A DNA stretch of 64,000 nt from Chloromonas sp. AAM2. Taxonomy: Eukaryota; Chlorophyta; Chlorophyceae; Chlamydomonadales; Chlamydomonadaceae. Below are positions 24,423-36,377 of this stretch, one piece after another. Position numbers and translations under genes: made by a program. The notes beneath the pieces are model-generated. The model worked only from the letters and a program-made list of their open reading frames with translations, was not told the origin of the DNA and made no database searches. The stretch's first letter is position 1, and every line of letters begins with the position of its first letter. Location: positions 287 to 64,286 of the forward strand of contig QAXH01004141.1 of assembly GCA_004335635.1 (NCBI GenBank), read 5' to 3'.

Positions 24423-27400
24423 ATGGCGCAAATCAAGCACCTGGATCGCTCAGCAGGACCGGTCACATTGGCATTCTGCCCTGAGCGAACGCCTGGCCCA
24501 TCCCTCTTGGCATGTGGCACTGTAGCTGGCGCTGTGGATGTGAACTTCAGCACCAGTTCCATGCTGGAGGTGGGCTCGGCTTGAAATGGAGAAGCAGGCA
24601 TCTTGTGAGCTTGTTTGATCATTCGGATGTTATGTCACAACCGGGGCATGAAGAGCCATTCTATCTATGTGCATTCGCGACGTGATAATGTACGCTTTCG
24701 CAGATTGTCGCTCTGGATTGGGCCTCGGCAGGCGAAAGCCCTCCAGTGTTGGGCAGCATGCAAGCTCCAGAGCGCTTCAATCGACTGGCCTGGGGGCAAC
24801 GCTTGTCTGGCGACGCCACGTTCCCATCAGTGCGTCGAGCAACTGGCAGGCGCTGCATTTTGCTGTCGATTCGCACCTAGTTTGTTCAGATCAAGAACTT
24901 GGGATGCTCGACACGACAGCTGTCGCATGTCATGCACTTGATCTTTGCATGCCAGTTCTGGACTGGTTTCAGCAACCTACTCGGACGTGATCCTGGCTGC
25001 AGATGGGACTTCTCGCTGGTGGGTTGGCGGATGGCTCGGTTTGCCTCTGGGACCCCTCCATTATAACAGCGCGTGGCGGGGCTGAAGGCCGTACACCGCT
25101 GCTTGCCAAAATGCAGAAGCACACAGGAGCGGTGAGTTTGCCAGCCTCAGGTCGACCCACCACACCTCCTGCCCACCCCATGGTAGTCCCACATCACCAT
25201 GCTGACCCTCATCACATGCAACCACCTGCTGCAGGTCAAGGGGCTTGAGTTCAATACCTTCAGCCCCAACCTGCTGGCTTCGGGCGCGGCGGACAGTGAT
25301 CTTTGCATCTGGGATCTGGCCAAGCCGGCCACACCATCCCTGTACCCTGCCCTGAAGGTGTGTGATCTTGATGGCAGCGTTGGTTCTGCGCATGGCAGCC
25401 AGGTCCAGCATCAGAAGGGTAGAAACAGCGCAATGGCCTGCCCAAGTGACAGAAGGGCCCGGAGTGCATGCCAGGCCATGGACTGGGCCACGGAGGGCTC
25501 AAGACACTGCAAATGTGGTGGCACTGCTGCTGTTGCAGGGGGCTTCAGGCTCACCCGGAAACGAGTTCACACACATCTCATGGAACCACAAGGTGCAGCA
25601 CATTCTGGCGTCCTGTGCAAGCAATGGCACCACAGTGGTTTGGGACTTGAAGAAGCAGAAGCCTGTGATCAGCTTCCGTGACCCCAACAGGTACGTGGCG
25701 TCACAGCTCAGATTTTGGCAAGGGTATTAAAACACAGGTGTTCCAGCATGTACATGGGGAGACATCGAAACACAGCAGCTCCACACAACTTAAGCTGACC
25801 TACAGAGGGAACTTTTTTGATTGCTCAAGGATGTTATGCTTGTCTGTGGTGGGGTGCCCTATGTGTTGCTCATCTTGCCGTTCTGCTTGCATTTCGCAGC
25901 CAGCGGCGAGCATCTGTTCTACAATGGAACCCTGAGGTCGCAACACAGCTGGTGGTGGCATCGGATGATGACCGTTCACCGACATTGCAGATGTGGGATT
26001 TGCGTAACAGTACAACGCCACTGAAGGAGTTTGTGGGCCACCAAAAGGTCAGTGCTTGACACAAAAGCTGCATGGTTGGAGACGGGCACCAGATGGCTTG
26101 GTTTTGGGCAAGGCACGAACTCAGCTGGGGTATCTCAACTGTCCTGTTCACCTTTTGTCATATGCTTTTGTGTTTCAGGGCGTGCTCGGCATGGCTTGGT
26201 CCGCCCATGACCCCAGTCTACTTTTGTCGTGTGGCAAGGACAGCCGCAACATCTGCTGGGACGTGCACGCGGCTGACATTGTATGTGAGCTGCCATCAAG
26301 CCACAGCTGGAACTTTGACATTGAGTGGGCACCCCACAGCCGTGGCGTGTTTGCAACTGCCTGCTACGATGGCAAAGTGGAGCTGCACAACATCAATGCA
26401 TGTACCGTTTCCAAAATGGTGGAGACGGTCAACGCGGACTTCTCCGTCACACGCTCATTGGCAGGTGCGCTGATACGAATTGCAAGCATCATGAGCTTGC
26501 AGCAACCGATCGGCTATGCAGTTTGCCCAGCACGTTCATGCATGCAATTCTGCATCCTCGAAGGTCGGGGCAAAATGCTGCACTGGCTTCCTGGGAGTGG
26601 AACAACCACACTGTTGATTGGTAGACCTCTTATCTTTCTGGTTTTGCAGGCGACAGCACTCCTCTCAAGCGCGTGCCTGTATGGATGAAACGTCCCTGCT
26701 GTGCCACGTTTGGGTTCGGTGGCAAGCTGGTCAGCGTGCTCAATCACAAGGTGTCGAGCACAGATGCATCCGGACAGGCGCTGCAGAGGGAAACAGCGAC
26801 CATCAGCATCAAGCAGGTGCGGAAACAGTCCTAGCCCTGAAATAGCGTGAAAGTAGCACTTGTGCTCAGATAACGCAGCTGGCTGGGCATCAGGCACCAT
26901 CAGGTTTGTCAGTACAGCAGCTGCAGCACATGCCTGTGTGCTGAAGCTACAAGCAATTCAATGGCAGAGACGTAATTGGAACACATACCAGACATTTAGG
27001 TTGGACGCAGATGTGGTCTCTTCCTGGTACGTGCAGGTTGTAACGGAGATTGAGCTGGTGCAGCGGTCAGAACAGTTTGAGCAGGCCATTGCTGGCGGCG
27101 AAAAGCCCACACTGCAGTCCTACTGCTCTTCCAAGGCTGAGGCCACAGGGCCTGTCGACCCTGATGAGGCTGAGACCTGGTCATTCTTGGCATTGTTGTT
27201 TGAGGTAGGTACTGGAGCATATTGCTGAGTGAAGATCTGGCGGCATGACACACTGGCCCGGCCAGCTGTGATTGGTGTCACTCAATGCACATGAGACATA
27301 TCAGCCGAATCAAGCTCGGTTCGTTGGGTTCTACTTGTCTCGGTGCCAGTTCTTCCAAGGGCTGTGCGTGCGTCTCAAATGCACAGCATGTGGCTGGTGC

Positions 27401-30400
27401 TCATGCAACCTGCAGTCTGACGGACGTCGGGAGCTGCTGAAGAAGCTGGGCTTCCAGGACGTCATGACTCGGCACGAGTCCTTGGCCCAGTCACAGGTGG
27501 GACGCATGCACTCTATGGAGAGCCAAGTTATTTGGATGAAAACTCACACACACACATACATACATACAGGAAATGCATGATTGGCATGGCGGAAGTACAA
27601 GTGGCTTGTTGCAGGCAGGCCTGGCAGGCCATGTCACATGGCTGACGTTTCAGGATGAGTCAGCTCGCAAAGGCGTGTGCAGGCGTGCGCTGATCAATAT
27701 GCCTTGCCATCATGTTGTTTGCAGCCCATACCCGATGCTAATGGCGGGGATGTCCTTGCTGGGAAAGACGGTGAGAAGCTGCAAGGCCTTGTCGAAGGAC
27801 GGCCGGGCACATTGCAATGTTAACCGTAAGCCAGTATTGTTAACAATAAGCAGTAGCACGTGCGCATGCGTGAGGACAAATGTCACGTAAGGCGTGGCGT
27901 TGTAAGTGTCAGCTGCATGCTGTCAGAAACCTTCTGGTAGACGGTTTTCGGTAAACTCTGTTCGTTTGGTTCTGTGCAGGCAGCATCCATGCGAATGGCA
28001 ACGCGGTTGCTTCAAACGCCGATGACTTCTTCGGAGGTCAGGAGGACGACCCTGACTTCTTTGATAAGCTGCCAGACGAGGTGTGTCTGTCAAATACTGT
28101 GGAGGAATCGTTGCACATGTTTGAGCACCAAAGCTAGAGCTGTGCGAATGCAAAGCACAACTGGAAAGAACATGCAAGGCTTGATGGTGTTGGACACATC
28201 ACAGGGTCATTGAACTGTACCACAGTTACTGTTAGCTGACTGTGAACTGATCAGTTTGCATGCAACAAAGGTCACGTTTGCGGGGACGAGAAGCACATGG
28301 AGGAAGGAGTGTCGTTCAAACAACCTTGCATGCGCCTACTTGCAGGGCATCCAGGCCGCGTCGCCCATTGCAAGCCCCACCGCCAACATGCCCACCAAGG
28401 ACTCGGATGTTCTCTCCCATCGTGCCTCACACATTGGCGACGGCCTGTTGGAGACCTCGCAAGAGCTTGAAGATGACATTCAGCGGGCTATGATTGCAGG
28501 TACACGCCCTAAACATGCATTCCATGAGTCTTGTCTGTGCATGCACCTGTTGTGACGATGGTCTACTATCACCTACATGTATCACTGCACCACGTACAAT
28601 CGGGACATACAGAAGCATGCCGCATGGTCTTGAGTCTTGGGGTTTCAGTGTTTGTGGCGCACACCCTGCAGGCAACTACGAATCTGCTGTGGAGTCCTGC
28701 TTCAAGGCACACCGCCTGGCTGACGCGCTGCTCATCGCTAACATCTTCAACAGGTACCTTGATGCCACACACACACCCACTGTAGTGTCACACAGTGTGT
28801 AGTGGATGGCATGGGCCAGGGCTGGGCAGCATCGAAGAGAAGCAAGCAAGCATAAGATTTTGAGTAGCAAATGCTTCGTTCTACTGACAGCTGGACTTGT
28901 TTGCTTGCTTACGCAGCGACCTGTTCAAGCGGACCATGCATCGCTACATGAAGCTGTGCCCGAAGCCTTACATGACCATCCTTCGTGCCAACGTGGATGG
29001 CGACTGGGAGGCGCTTGTGCGCACACGGCCAGTGGGCCAGTGGCGGGAGACACTAGCGCTGCTGGTCACGTACACGGCACAGGTGCGACTGCAGGGCTGG
29101 ATACAAGGGCTACCATGGCATAGCTGCATGCCCAACCTGCAGGTTGCCCGGCAAGTCCTGCAATAGCAACTGTAGCTGTCCGGCGATTCAGGGCGCTGAA
29201 CTCTGTGCTGGCAGCCAAGGCCGCTGGTTTTGTGGCACAAAAGGTTGTATGCTTGTGGCAGAATTGCGCATGGAAGATGGCAACGAAGTCCATGAGGGCA
29301 AGGCGGCGGATGGCAGGCCAGGGGCGGGCGCCCACGACGGGCCGGTGGCGTTCTAGCACACAACCGGTATTTAAGGCATGTAGCACAACTATGTGTAACG
29401 ATCTGCTCATTATAGTTCTCACTGCTTTTGTCGTGCAGGAGGACTGGCTCAAGCAGTGTGAGGTGTTGGCTGGCCGTCTGGCCTCTGCGGGCATGCACCA
29501 TGCTGCGCTGCTGTGCCACATCTGCGCGGGCAACCTGGATGGAGCAGTGGCTTACTGGGCCAGGACAACAGGCTCTGCCGCACACATTGACAGGCTGCAG
29601 GCAAGTGCAGCCCACAGCGTCTGGGAACAATCACAGCCAGTGTCAGCAGCAGCTATTTGGTTCCTGATGCTTTTGTGTTGCACAAGGCTGTGGCATCTAT
29701 GCAGCATGATTCGTGTGGCCCCATAAGAAGTCATGCAAGCAATTGTATGCAATTATTGGTTGTCAGATTATTTTATGAAGTATAGGTTATATTGTGATAT
29801 GAAGTTTTATAGGATAAGTAAAATTGAAAAGTTTTTGCTCATACGAAAGTATAACCTATACCCTCAAAACAGTGCTGAACATAAAGTTTACATGAATTTT
29901 CTTATCGATTGAATTAAGTATGAAAACCCAAAATATCGTAAAATACCTTGAGTCCAGAAGTACCTTGAAAATAACTTTTAAGGCTTAATTAAAATTAAGG
30001 TCCCCTACTTTAAAGAAGCCTGTGAGTTATATGGTATTGAGTTTATTAAGGCGAATTACATAATTTCACCCAATGATGCCTATTTTGCAGGATTAGTAGA
30101 TACTGATGGAACTGTTGTGTTCAATTTTGCTAGTAATAGGATTGAGTGTGCTGTTGAGTTACAAACAATTCCTTGCATGATTTTTTTTTATAATTCCTGT
30201 TTATTAGTATGGCCTCAGCTGCCATCTCTCGAGGTGCAATTTCCTCTGCTGGCTGAGGCTCCAGCATCTGCATCTGCTGCTGGCCCTGCTGGGGCTGTTG
30301 CTGCTGCTGCCGCTGCTCCTGTCGCAGCTGTTGCTGACCTTGCTGCTGGACTTGTTGCTGACCTTGCTCCTTATTCTGAATGTATGGTATTGGCTTGCAA

Positions 30401-32739
30401 GCTGATGGCTCCTGCCGCACCTGCCACACCTACCCTCTGCAGATGGTGATTGAGAAATCGGTGATCATGGGGCTGGCTACAGGCAGCAGCAAGGGCTCTG
30501 CAGCGCTGTCTGACCTGGTCACATCGTACGCAGGCCTCCTGGCTGCACAGGTGAGCAGCTGCTGTTGCGGGCGCTGTTATGGGCACACGCTCGCCTTATT
30601 GTGCTCCGCATAACTGGCTTGCTTGTTGGTCGTGGTTGTTGGTCTCTTCTGCATGCAGGAGCCTGCCTTTTGCAATCAAAGAGTCACTGTGTCTGTTGCT
30701 CCAGTGTTGATCCACTGTGCTTCTTTGTTCCAGGGTCGTCTGTCCACTGCCTTTGAGTACCTGGACTATGCACCAGGAGAAGCCTCCAGCACAGTGGCGG
30801 TGCTGCGAGACCGGATCTACCGGTCAGGCGCAGCCCCCTCGGCGCACAGAGGCATGGCACCACCCTTCCCCTTTGTCATGGAGGATGTTAAGGTGGGTGA
30901 ATATGGTGAAATTAAGTGGCCATCATGCGGACACTGACAGGAAAGATCGAGATATGATTGTCACTTACTGGATGATGAGATAAAGGCTTTCTCTGCTGTA
31001 GCTGACGGATTTTACACCTTGCTTTACTGCTGTGTTATCATTTTGTCACGTACTTGTCTTGCCATCGCGCAGGCTGCGCTGATTGCACGGCCAACACCTG
31101 CTGCCACCCACACCCAGGCGCAGGCAGGCTACCACAACCCCATGGCAGACCAGCACGGTTACGATTACGGGCACAAGAATGCTTATGGGACCGCAGTGGC
31201 TGCTCAAGCCAATCCATACAGTGCGGCCCAGCCGACAGCCTCTGTGCCGGCCCAGTCTGCATACAGGGCAGCAGCCGCGCAGCCAGCCCAGCATTACTCC
31301 CAGTATGCCACACAGCCGTCCACAAACTACAACCCATATGCAGCAGCACAGAGTCAGCCAGCAATGCCAGAGCAGTCGAACTATGGGTACGGTGCGCAGT
31401 ACACCCCCACCCATGCAGCATCGCAATTCGCACCAGTTCAAACGCAGTCCCAGTTTGCGCCAGTCCAGAGCACATCACAGTTTGCACCAGTCCAGACCCG
31501 TGAGGGGCAGCACATCGGCTATCAGCAGCAGCATGTGAGCCAAGCTATGGCAGCACCACAGACCGCACCACCTGGCGTGGTGGCAATGGACCAGACTGCT
31601 GTTGGTCAGGGCCAGGTATACCAAGCCAAACGCCCGTCGGGCCTTGCCACCCAGCCCACTCAACCACCAACACCCACCGCCAATGCCTATGCAGCACCCA
31701 TCGCAGTGCCAGCAGCCAGCACGAGCACCTCCTACTCCAGCCCCTGGGACAACAATGCCACAGCCTTTGGGACAGCTGCAGGTGCTGGCAGTGGGTTCAC
31801 CAGCCCGCCTGCCGTTGCAGCGCCCGCCCCGCCTCCTGGCCCGCCTGCCAACATCAGCATCGCCAGTGCAGACACATCCAAGGTGCCAGCGGATCAGCGC
31901 GCGATAGTGACGTCTCTCACACAGCTCTACAACTCGTGCTTGCCGCTCGCAACCAATCCTGGTATGTCAGCCATCATCTCTTGCTATGCGCACTGGATGC
32001 AGCGTGTCTTCATGCAATGCGACTTGCGGTTGCCAACCATGAGTACTGCTCTTTGTCATTGATGTGACCTCTCATCGTTTTTGTCTCTGCGTTGGTGCGT
32101 GGATGTCTCTCGCTGCCTTCGCCATGCTTTGTCACATCATGCCACCGCCTGTATGTACGAATGTCACACCAAACATTTGCCTGTCTCACATTAATCTGTA
32201 TCGTCGTGCTCTACTCTTGCAGCTAAGAAGCGCGAAATGGATGACAACACCAAGAAGGTTGGCCAGTTATTCTGGCGTCTGAACCAGGGAGAGGTGTCGG
32301 AGGGAGTCGTTCCCAAGTTGCTGCAGCTCTGTCAGGCAATTGATACAGCAGATTGGCATGCCGCCAACCACATCCAGGTCAGTTTTCCTCACGATAAGTC
32401 ATGGACACACCTCGTCTGGCTGTGCATCATCATCATCTTGAGCATCAGGCATCACTTTGCACAGCAATGTGCTGTACTGCAATGGTTGATGTGCTTGCTT
32501 CGTGCACAATTTTGTACAGCAGTCCCAGTTTTCTCGTTGTTGCTGGGCTTTTAGGCACAGCAATCATGTGTATTAATCTTGTGTACATAAATCCTAGGCG
32601 TGCATGAACCTGGCAACACTGTCATCCCTTGGCGCTGTAATGCAGGTCCAAATGACCACCACAGACTGGGAGGAGTGCGGCTTCTGGCTGTCCGCTGTCA
32701 AGCGTTTGATCAAGATGCGCCAGATGGTTGTAGGCTAAA
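24423..32739 (+). CDS. SEC31: COPII outer-coat protein SEC31
   Basis: Forms the outer cage of COPII vesicles with SEC13 at endoplasmic reticulum exit sites. About 21 exons: 24423-24569, 24704-24829, 25003-25131, 25235-25357, 25539-25690, 25900-26047, ~26179-26464, ~26650-26817, 27037-27204, 27419-27495, 27725-27770, 27980-28080, 28345-28499, 28671-28754, 28917-29081, 29440-29600, 30442-30550, 30734-30892, 31072-31962, 32222-32377 and 32646-32739; about 1210 residues. Order: N-terminal WD40 propeller ([112 protein letters not shown]); a short acidic linker ([14 protein letters not shown]); the alpha-solenoid ([37 protein letters not shown]); a long P/Q/A/Y-rich disordered stretch (exon 19); and the conserved C-terminal helical domain ending in [10 protein letters not shown]. 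The intron after 29600 starts with GC and carries an organelle-like insert. Confidence 0.95.
29741..30213 (+). pseudogene. AT-rich organelle-like insert with a broken LAGLIDADG homing-endonuclease frame, inside a SEC31 intron
   Basis: This roughly 470-bp block is far richer in A and T than the surrounding DNA. From 29982 to 30164, 61 codons read without a stop and contain [11 protein letters not shown], the LAGLIDADG motif with its catalytic acidic residue, preceded by [16 protein letters not shown] and ISPNDAYF and followed by NRIECAVEL. Such sequences are typical of endonucleases encoded in group I introns of algal mitochondria and plastids. A stop codon sits just upstream, and family similarity ends after the last Gln, so only a fragment is left. 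An 11-bp inverted repeat (GTATAGGTTAT at 29780-29790 and its complement at 29851-29861) fits organellar or group I intron structure. Codon choice (TTA, AGT, AAT, ATT) differs from nearby exons. It is most simply a transferred piece of organelle DNA; whether mitochondrial or plastid is open. Confidence 0.75.
30215..30385. repeat. Imperfect CTG-rich (Gln/Leu/Ala-coding) low-complexity tract in the SEC31 intron
   Basis: Degenerate CTG/GCT triplets directly follow the AT-rich insert. On the minus strand they would encode a glutamine-rich stretch ([16 protein letters not shown]). As it lies between two SEC31 exons that join without it, I take it as intronic simple sequence and not as a gene. Confidence 0.6.
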
Positions 32740-33018
32740 TCACCAAACCAGCCTTATCCCTTGAGCTGCTGGTTGAAGGGGGCTACAGCACAACAGCCAC
32801 GAACTGCTTAGTACACTTCTGGTTATGTATAGTTCTGGCTTTCATTTGCATGGCAATGATGCATTCCCCTTTCTTCTGCTCCAGGGACTGGTTTGCTCTT
32901 AGATGGTTGCTGCTGGGATGACCGAGTGAAGTCATAGATGAATCTCGTTCTATGACACTGAATAGTTGACATGAACACACTTGTCGTATCATGACCTGCA
33001 TCGCTAGACATTCCTCTG

Positions 33019-33023
33019 TGTAA
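33019..33023 (+). terminator. Candidate polyadenylation signal (TGTAA) of SEC31
   Basis: TGTAA about 280 nt after the SEC31 stop codon, at the usual distance for a chlorophyte 3' untranslated region. Weak by itself. Confidence 0.35.
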
Positions 33024-33658
33024 AGGCATGTGGCATGTCTGATTTCATTGTTGGGCCACACAGTGAGGGTCATGGCACGTTACTTTGTAGGCCATGTTGC
33101 ATATCATCTGTAGTCTTTGTGCGTCCTGGTAATCAAGACTGAGAAATTCTAGGGTACAACTTATGCCAGATTACCGAAGGTTGTGGTACTTGTCCACATA
33201 TCCTATACAGTCTGACACGCGCTGACACTTGTGCGGGTCATGGAACAAACAGCATGAGGGGCTTTCTAGAACCAACAGCAACTGTTGCTGACTAATTGGC
33301 CTCTAGCCGTGACTTATAAGCGACCCCCCACCCCACCAACAATCCGACAAATGTCACACGAGGAACAGCTCTCCATCGCATGCCAAAGGGCGTGTGGTGC
33401 CGGTAGTCAGATGCCAAGCACTGAAATCAATAGCAACGGTGTGCACCCCGAAATGCCAAAAGCCTATGCGAAACGACTTCACCATCCCGAGCACTCTTGT
33501 GTTCAGTAGTAAATGCTGCCCTTGTCACCTACAATTATCAGTATGTTCAGTCGTATGCGGGCTGACAACTACGGCGGTCACATAACTCTTGCATGGCTTG
33601 CCCAAGCTTGTGAATGGAGATGGTCTGCGACCGCTTTGGCATGACATGACAAAAAGAA

Positions 33659-33709
33659 GTTTGCCAGTTCTGGGACAATTCGTGGGACTGGCCCCCACAG
33701 GCCAGTGAA
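33659..33709 (+). repeat. Dispersed repeat, copy 3, with partner motif
   Basis: GTTTGCCAGTTCTGGGACAA (33659-33678) after an A-rich run is followed at once by CTGGCCCCCACAGGCCAGTG (33688-33707). The second motif recurs at 61340, where the first motif is inverted relative to it. The pairing suggests the two belong to one small mobile or rearranged element. Confidence 0.65.
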
Positions 33710-35374
33710 ACTCGCTACACAGTCATGCCACCAGTCATACCTTGCTGGGTTAGGATGAGGTGTCCTGTTGAAAACTGGCTGTCCGACTTCATTGTCGAGT
33801 GTGAGCAGTGACAGCGAGAGTCGGTTGACAATGATTTCAATTAGCATTGTTGGTTATTGGACACTGACTCGGTACGTTCTGGTTGGTGCTTCAGTCAACG
33901 GAACTGTGCTTGTAACTACTACCTCGTCTGCCACAGTGACCCATCAATCATGGACTCGTCGGTCACGGACTGTAGTCTGACACAAGGAATTGACGGCAGA
34001 CAGGAGAAGCAACACCTTCAGTGACGCAACAGTGACGCTGCTACCAGGCAGGATGACAGGAGTGTGAACATCTCGCATGTGGTTCGGGATCACGTCGCAT
34101 ATGGCCATGGTTGTGGGACTGGCATTTTTTTGTGTCTAGCTGCAGTACCGTGGGTTGAAACCATGAAATGCCATGTAATGATGATGGTGATGATGATGAA
34201 GTTCTTTACATAACCTGTGTAAAGTGGACGAGCCCAGAAGCGTCCATGCAAATAGAAAAGACTTTTACGGGCATACGCACGTGCAATTGGTATGATCTCT
34301 GTGGCCTGCCTTGTGACCTGTGGCATCAGTACCGGTTCTGTGTGTGCTGACTCGCAGATGTCAGACGCTGCTGTCAGAGCTTGTGTGCTCGTCAGAATGC
34401 ATCCAGCTGTGTCACTCACATAGCTGCCAATTTTGCATGGTGCGCCTTTCAAAAATCCTTTGCCGCAAGCATGTCAGCACACACAGAACTTCTCTACTTA
34501 CACACTTGGGCAGGTTGACGGCGAGAAAGAAACCCTGGTTCACACACCGTTTTGGCATGTCAGCAGCTGACGACTACTAGCTGCAAATCAGCGCACAGAC
34601 ACATGTGTACAACATGAAAGTGAGGCACACGTATCTTGAGAACTGCATGCTGCCAACTGCATGGCCAGCAGATGTCAAACACGTGCTTTCAGCGCTGCTG
34701 GCACATGGAAAGCTGTGATGGCCAGCACCTGGCTTTTGGTTTTGCCCATACACGAGAACGGCAACAACACGTCAGCTTTTCTCCAGCTGTGCGAGTGTCA
34801 GGCCAATTTGAACGCCTAACCAACGGCACGTTGAGCCCCAAACCCGATTTGGTCTCGGGGCGCGTTGAGCCCGACACTGTGCGGGCAGTCATAAGCGAGA
34901 AATCATATCATTTCGACACTCAGCAATGCACCTTGTTGTGTAGCAGGTTTTGAAGCATCCAGTTGGACACCTGCATATCAAGGACTTCACGTGCCAAAGC
35001 TCTTGACTGAAGCAATCTGCGGCCAGCCTTTGCAACCAAAGACTACACCACTGTATCCATATCCTGCTGGCCTCATTGACAAAGCCAAGCAGACAAGTGC
35101 ACAAGCACAAGTGAAAAGGACATCTGAGAGAAAATACAAATGGTGAGCCCGTAACACGATGAGGTGGAATCGTCGTGCACTGCAAGCAATAGCATCACAC
35201 TTCTGTTGAAGGCTCAGCCGCGCCTGTCGCTTTGCAGGCCGTTGCATATCTTTGTGAGCCAGTCCAGGGTTTCCGACTAGCCTTACATTACATGAGCTGA
35301 GTTTTCTTATCCATGCCACCTTGGCTTGAGCGCAGGCCCGCCTCACTTTTCACGCTTCACGCGCGGACGACGCG

Positions 35375-36377
35375 ATGATTCTACAGGAGGTCAAGCGCAA
35401 CCTCAAGAACCTATTCAATAAATGGCGTCCATTCACTTCCGTCAGCAACAAACGTGGCTACTCACGTTTCGCATCCTCGGACGGCCCTCAACCCACAAGT
35501 GAGGGATGCTTGCACGCTGCTTGCATGGTAGTAGAGTTGCATGGCAGTAGGTACCCTAGACGCATGAGCAGCCCATCCACCTCATGCAAGGTTGCATGGT
35601 AGTAGAGTTGGCTAACTGGAATGCTCTGGGCTGTCTTGGTTCCCCTGAATGTACCTGTGCTCACTATTCCTCACTGCTTGTGTGCTCTCAGGTCAATCTG
35701 CTGCCAGTCCCAGGCCTGCTGCCTCATCAGAGGCCAAGCCATGTGCCAAACGTGGGCCAGGCAACGTTGCTCCGTGGATGCCACATTTTCCCCCCATGAA
35801 TGGCAGCAGCAAGCAACCACTCAGCTTCCCGCTGAGGGGCACTGGCAGTGGCAGTGGGTCCTGGACTTCCGCACTGTCCAGCACAAGTGCTGGCGGCAGC
35901 GACGGCAGTGCCACCAACGTTTCCTCCAGGGCCTGTAGCGGCACCTACATCTGGAACCCCACTTTCCCGCCCCTGAGCAGTGACGGCCGTGACAAGAGCA
36001 ACACCGCACCCGTCAGTCAGTTTGGGGATGACTGTGACTGGGCAGCTCTCAACACCGCCAGTCGCCGCACCTCGGCTGCTACCACTGTCAGTCAGTTTGG
36101 TGATGACTGCGACTGGGCAGCGTTCAACACCTCCAGGGGTGGTGCTAACAGCAACCCTTTTGCCACACTTCCCCTGGGTCCCAACAACCCATGCGCTGGC
36201 AGCAGCATGTGCGCAGCTGATGGCCCCGTCTGTCACTGCTGCAACCCCTTTGCAGACAACTGCTTCCGCAACTTTCGCCCTGTTGACATCTACACCACCC
36301 CCTTTGACCTGACTGATTGCCTGAACGCACAACGTGTTGGCTCAGCCAGGGTCGGTCCCAGCGTGCAGGAGTTTTGA
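35375..36377 (+). CDS. Unrecognised 269-residue protein with a duplicated SQFGDDCDWAA motif and Cys-rich tail
   Basis: Two exons in phase (35375-35498 and 35692-36377) give 269 residues. The N-terminus is basic (MILQEVKRNLKNLFNKWRPF), with no clear signal peptide or membrane segment. The middle is rich in Ser, Gly, Thr and Pro. At about residues 150-195 the motif VSQFGDDCDWAA occurs twice with a spacer of about 25 residues and similar following text (LNTASRR / FNTSRGG). The C-terminal part has a cysteine cluster (CAGSSMC, VCHCCNPF, NCFRNF) and ends GPSVQEF. I do not recognise a family and assign no function. The intron holds two copies of TTGCATGGTAGTAGAGTTG. The uninterrupted second exon, intact phase and in-frame repeats make a real gene likely. 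A TGTAA lies at 37014-37018. Confidence 0.65.

Larger units (their letters stand above)
32740..35374. other. Intergenic region between SEC31 and the 269-residue protein gene
   Basis: Begins with the SEC31 3' untranslated region; a TGTAA lies at 33019-33023, about 280 nt past the stop. A dispersed-repeat copy with its partner motif lies at 33659-33709. The open frames present (for example near 34090-34452) show no family resemblance. No RNA gene was recognised. Confidence 0.45.

Noticed and set aside
30130..30429. Gln-rich open frame on the minus strand
   Set aside because: It is the translation of the CTG-rich tract and part of the AT-rich insert within a SEC31 intron; no start context or similarity.
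31038..31487. Long frames on the minus strand and other plus frames across 31038-31540
   Set aside because: Shadows of the SEC31 disordered exon at 31072-31962, which continues the protein on both sides.
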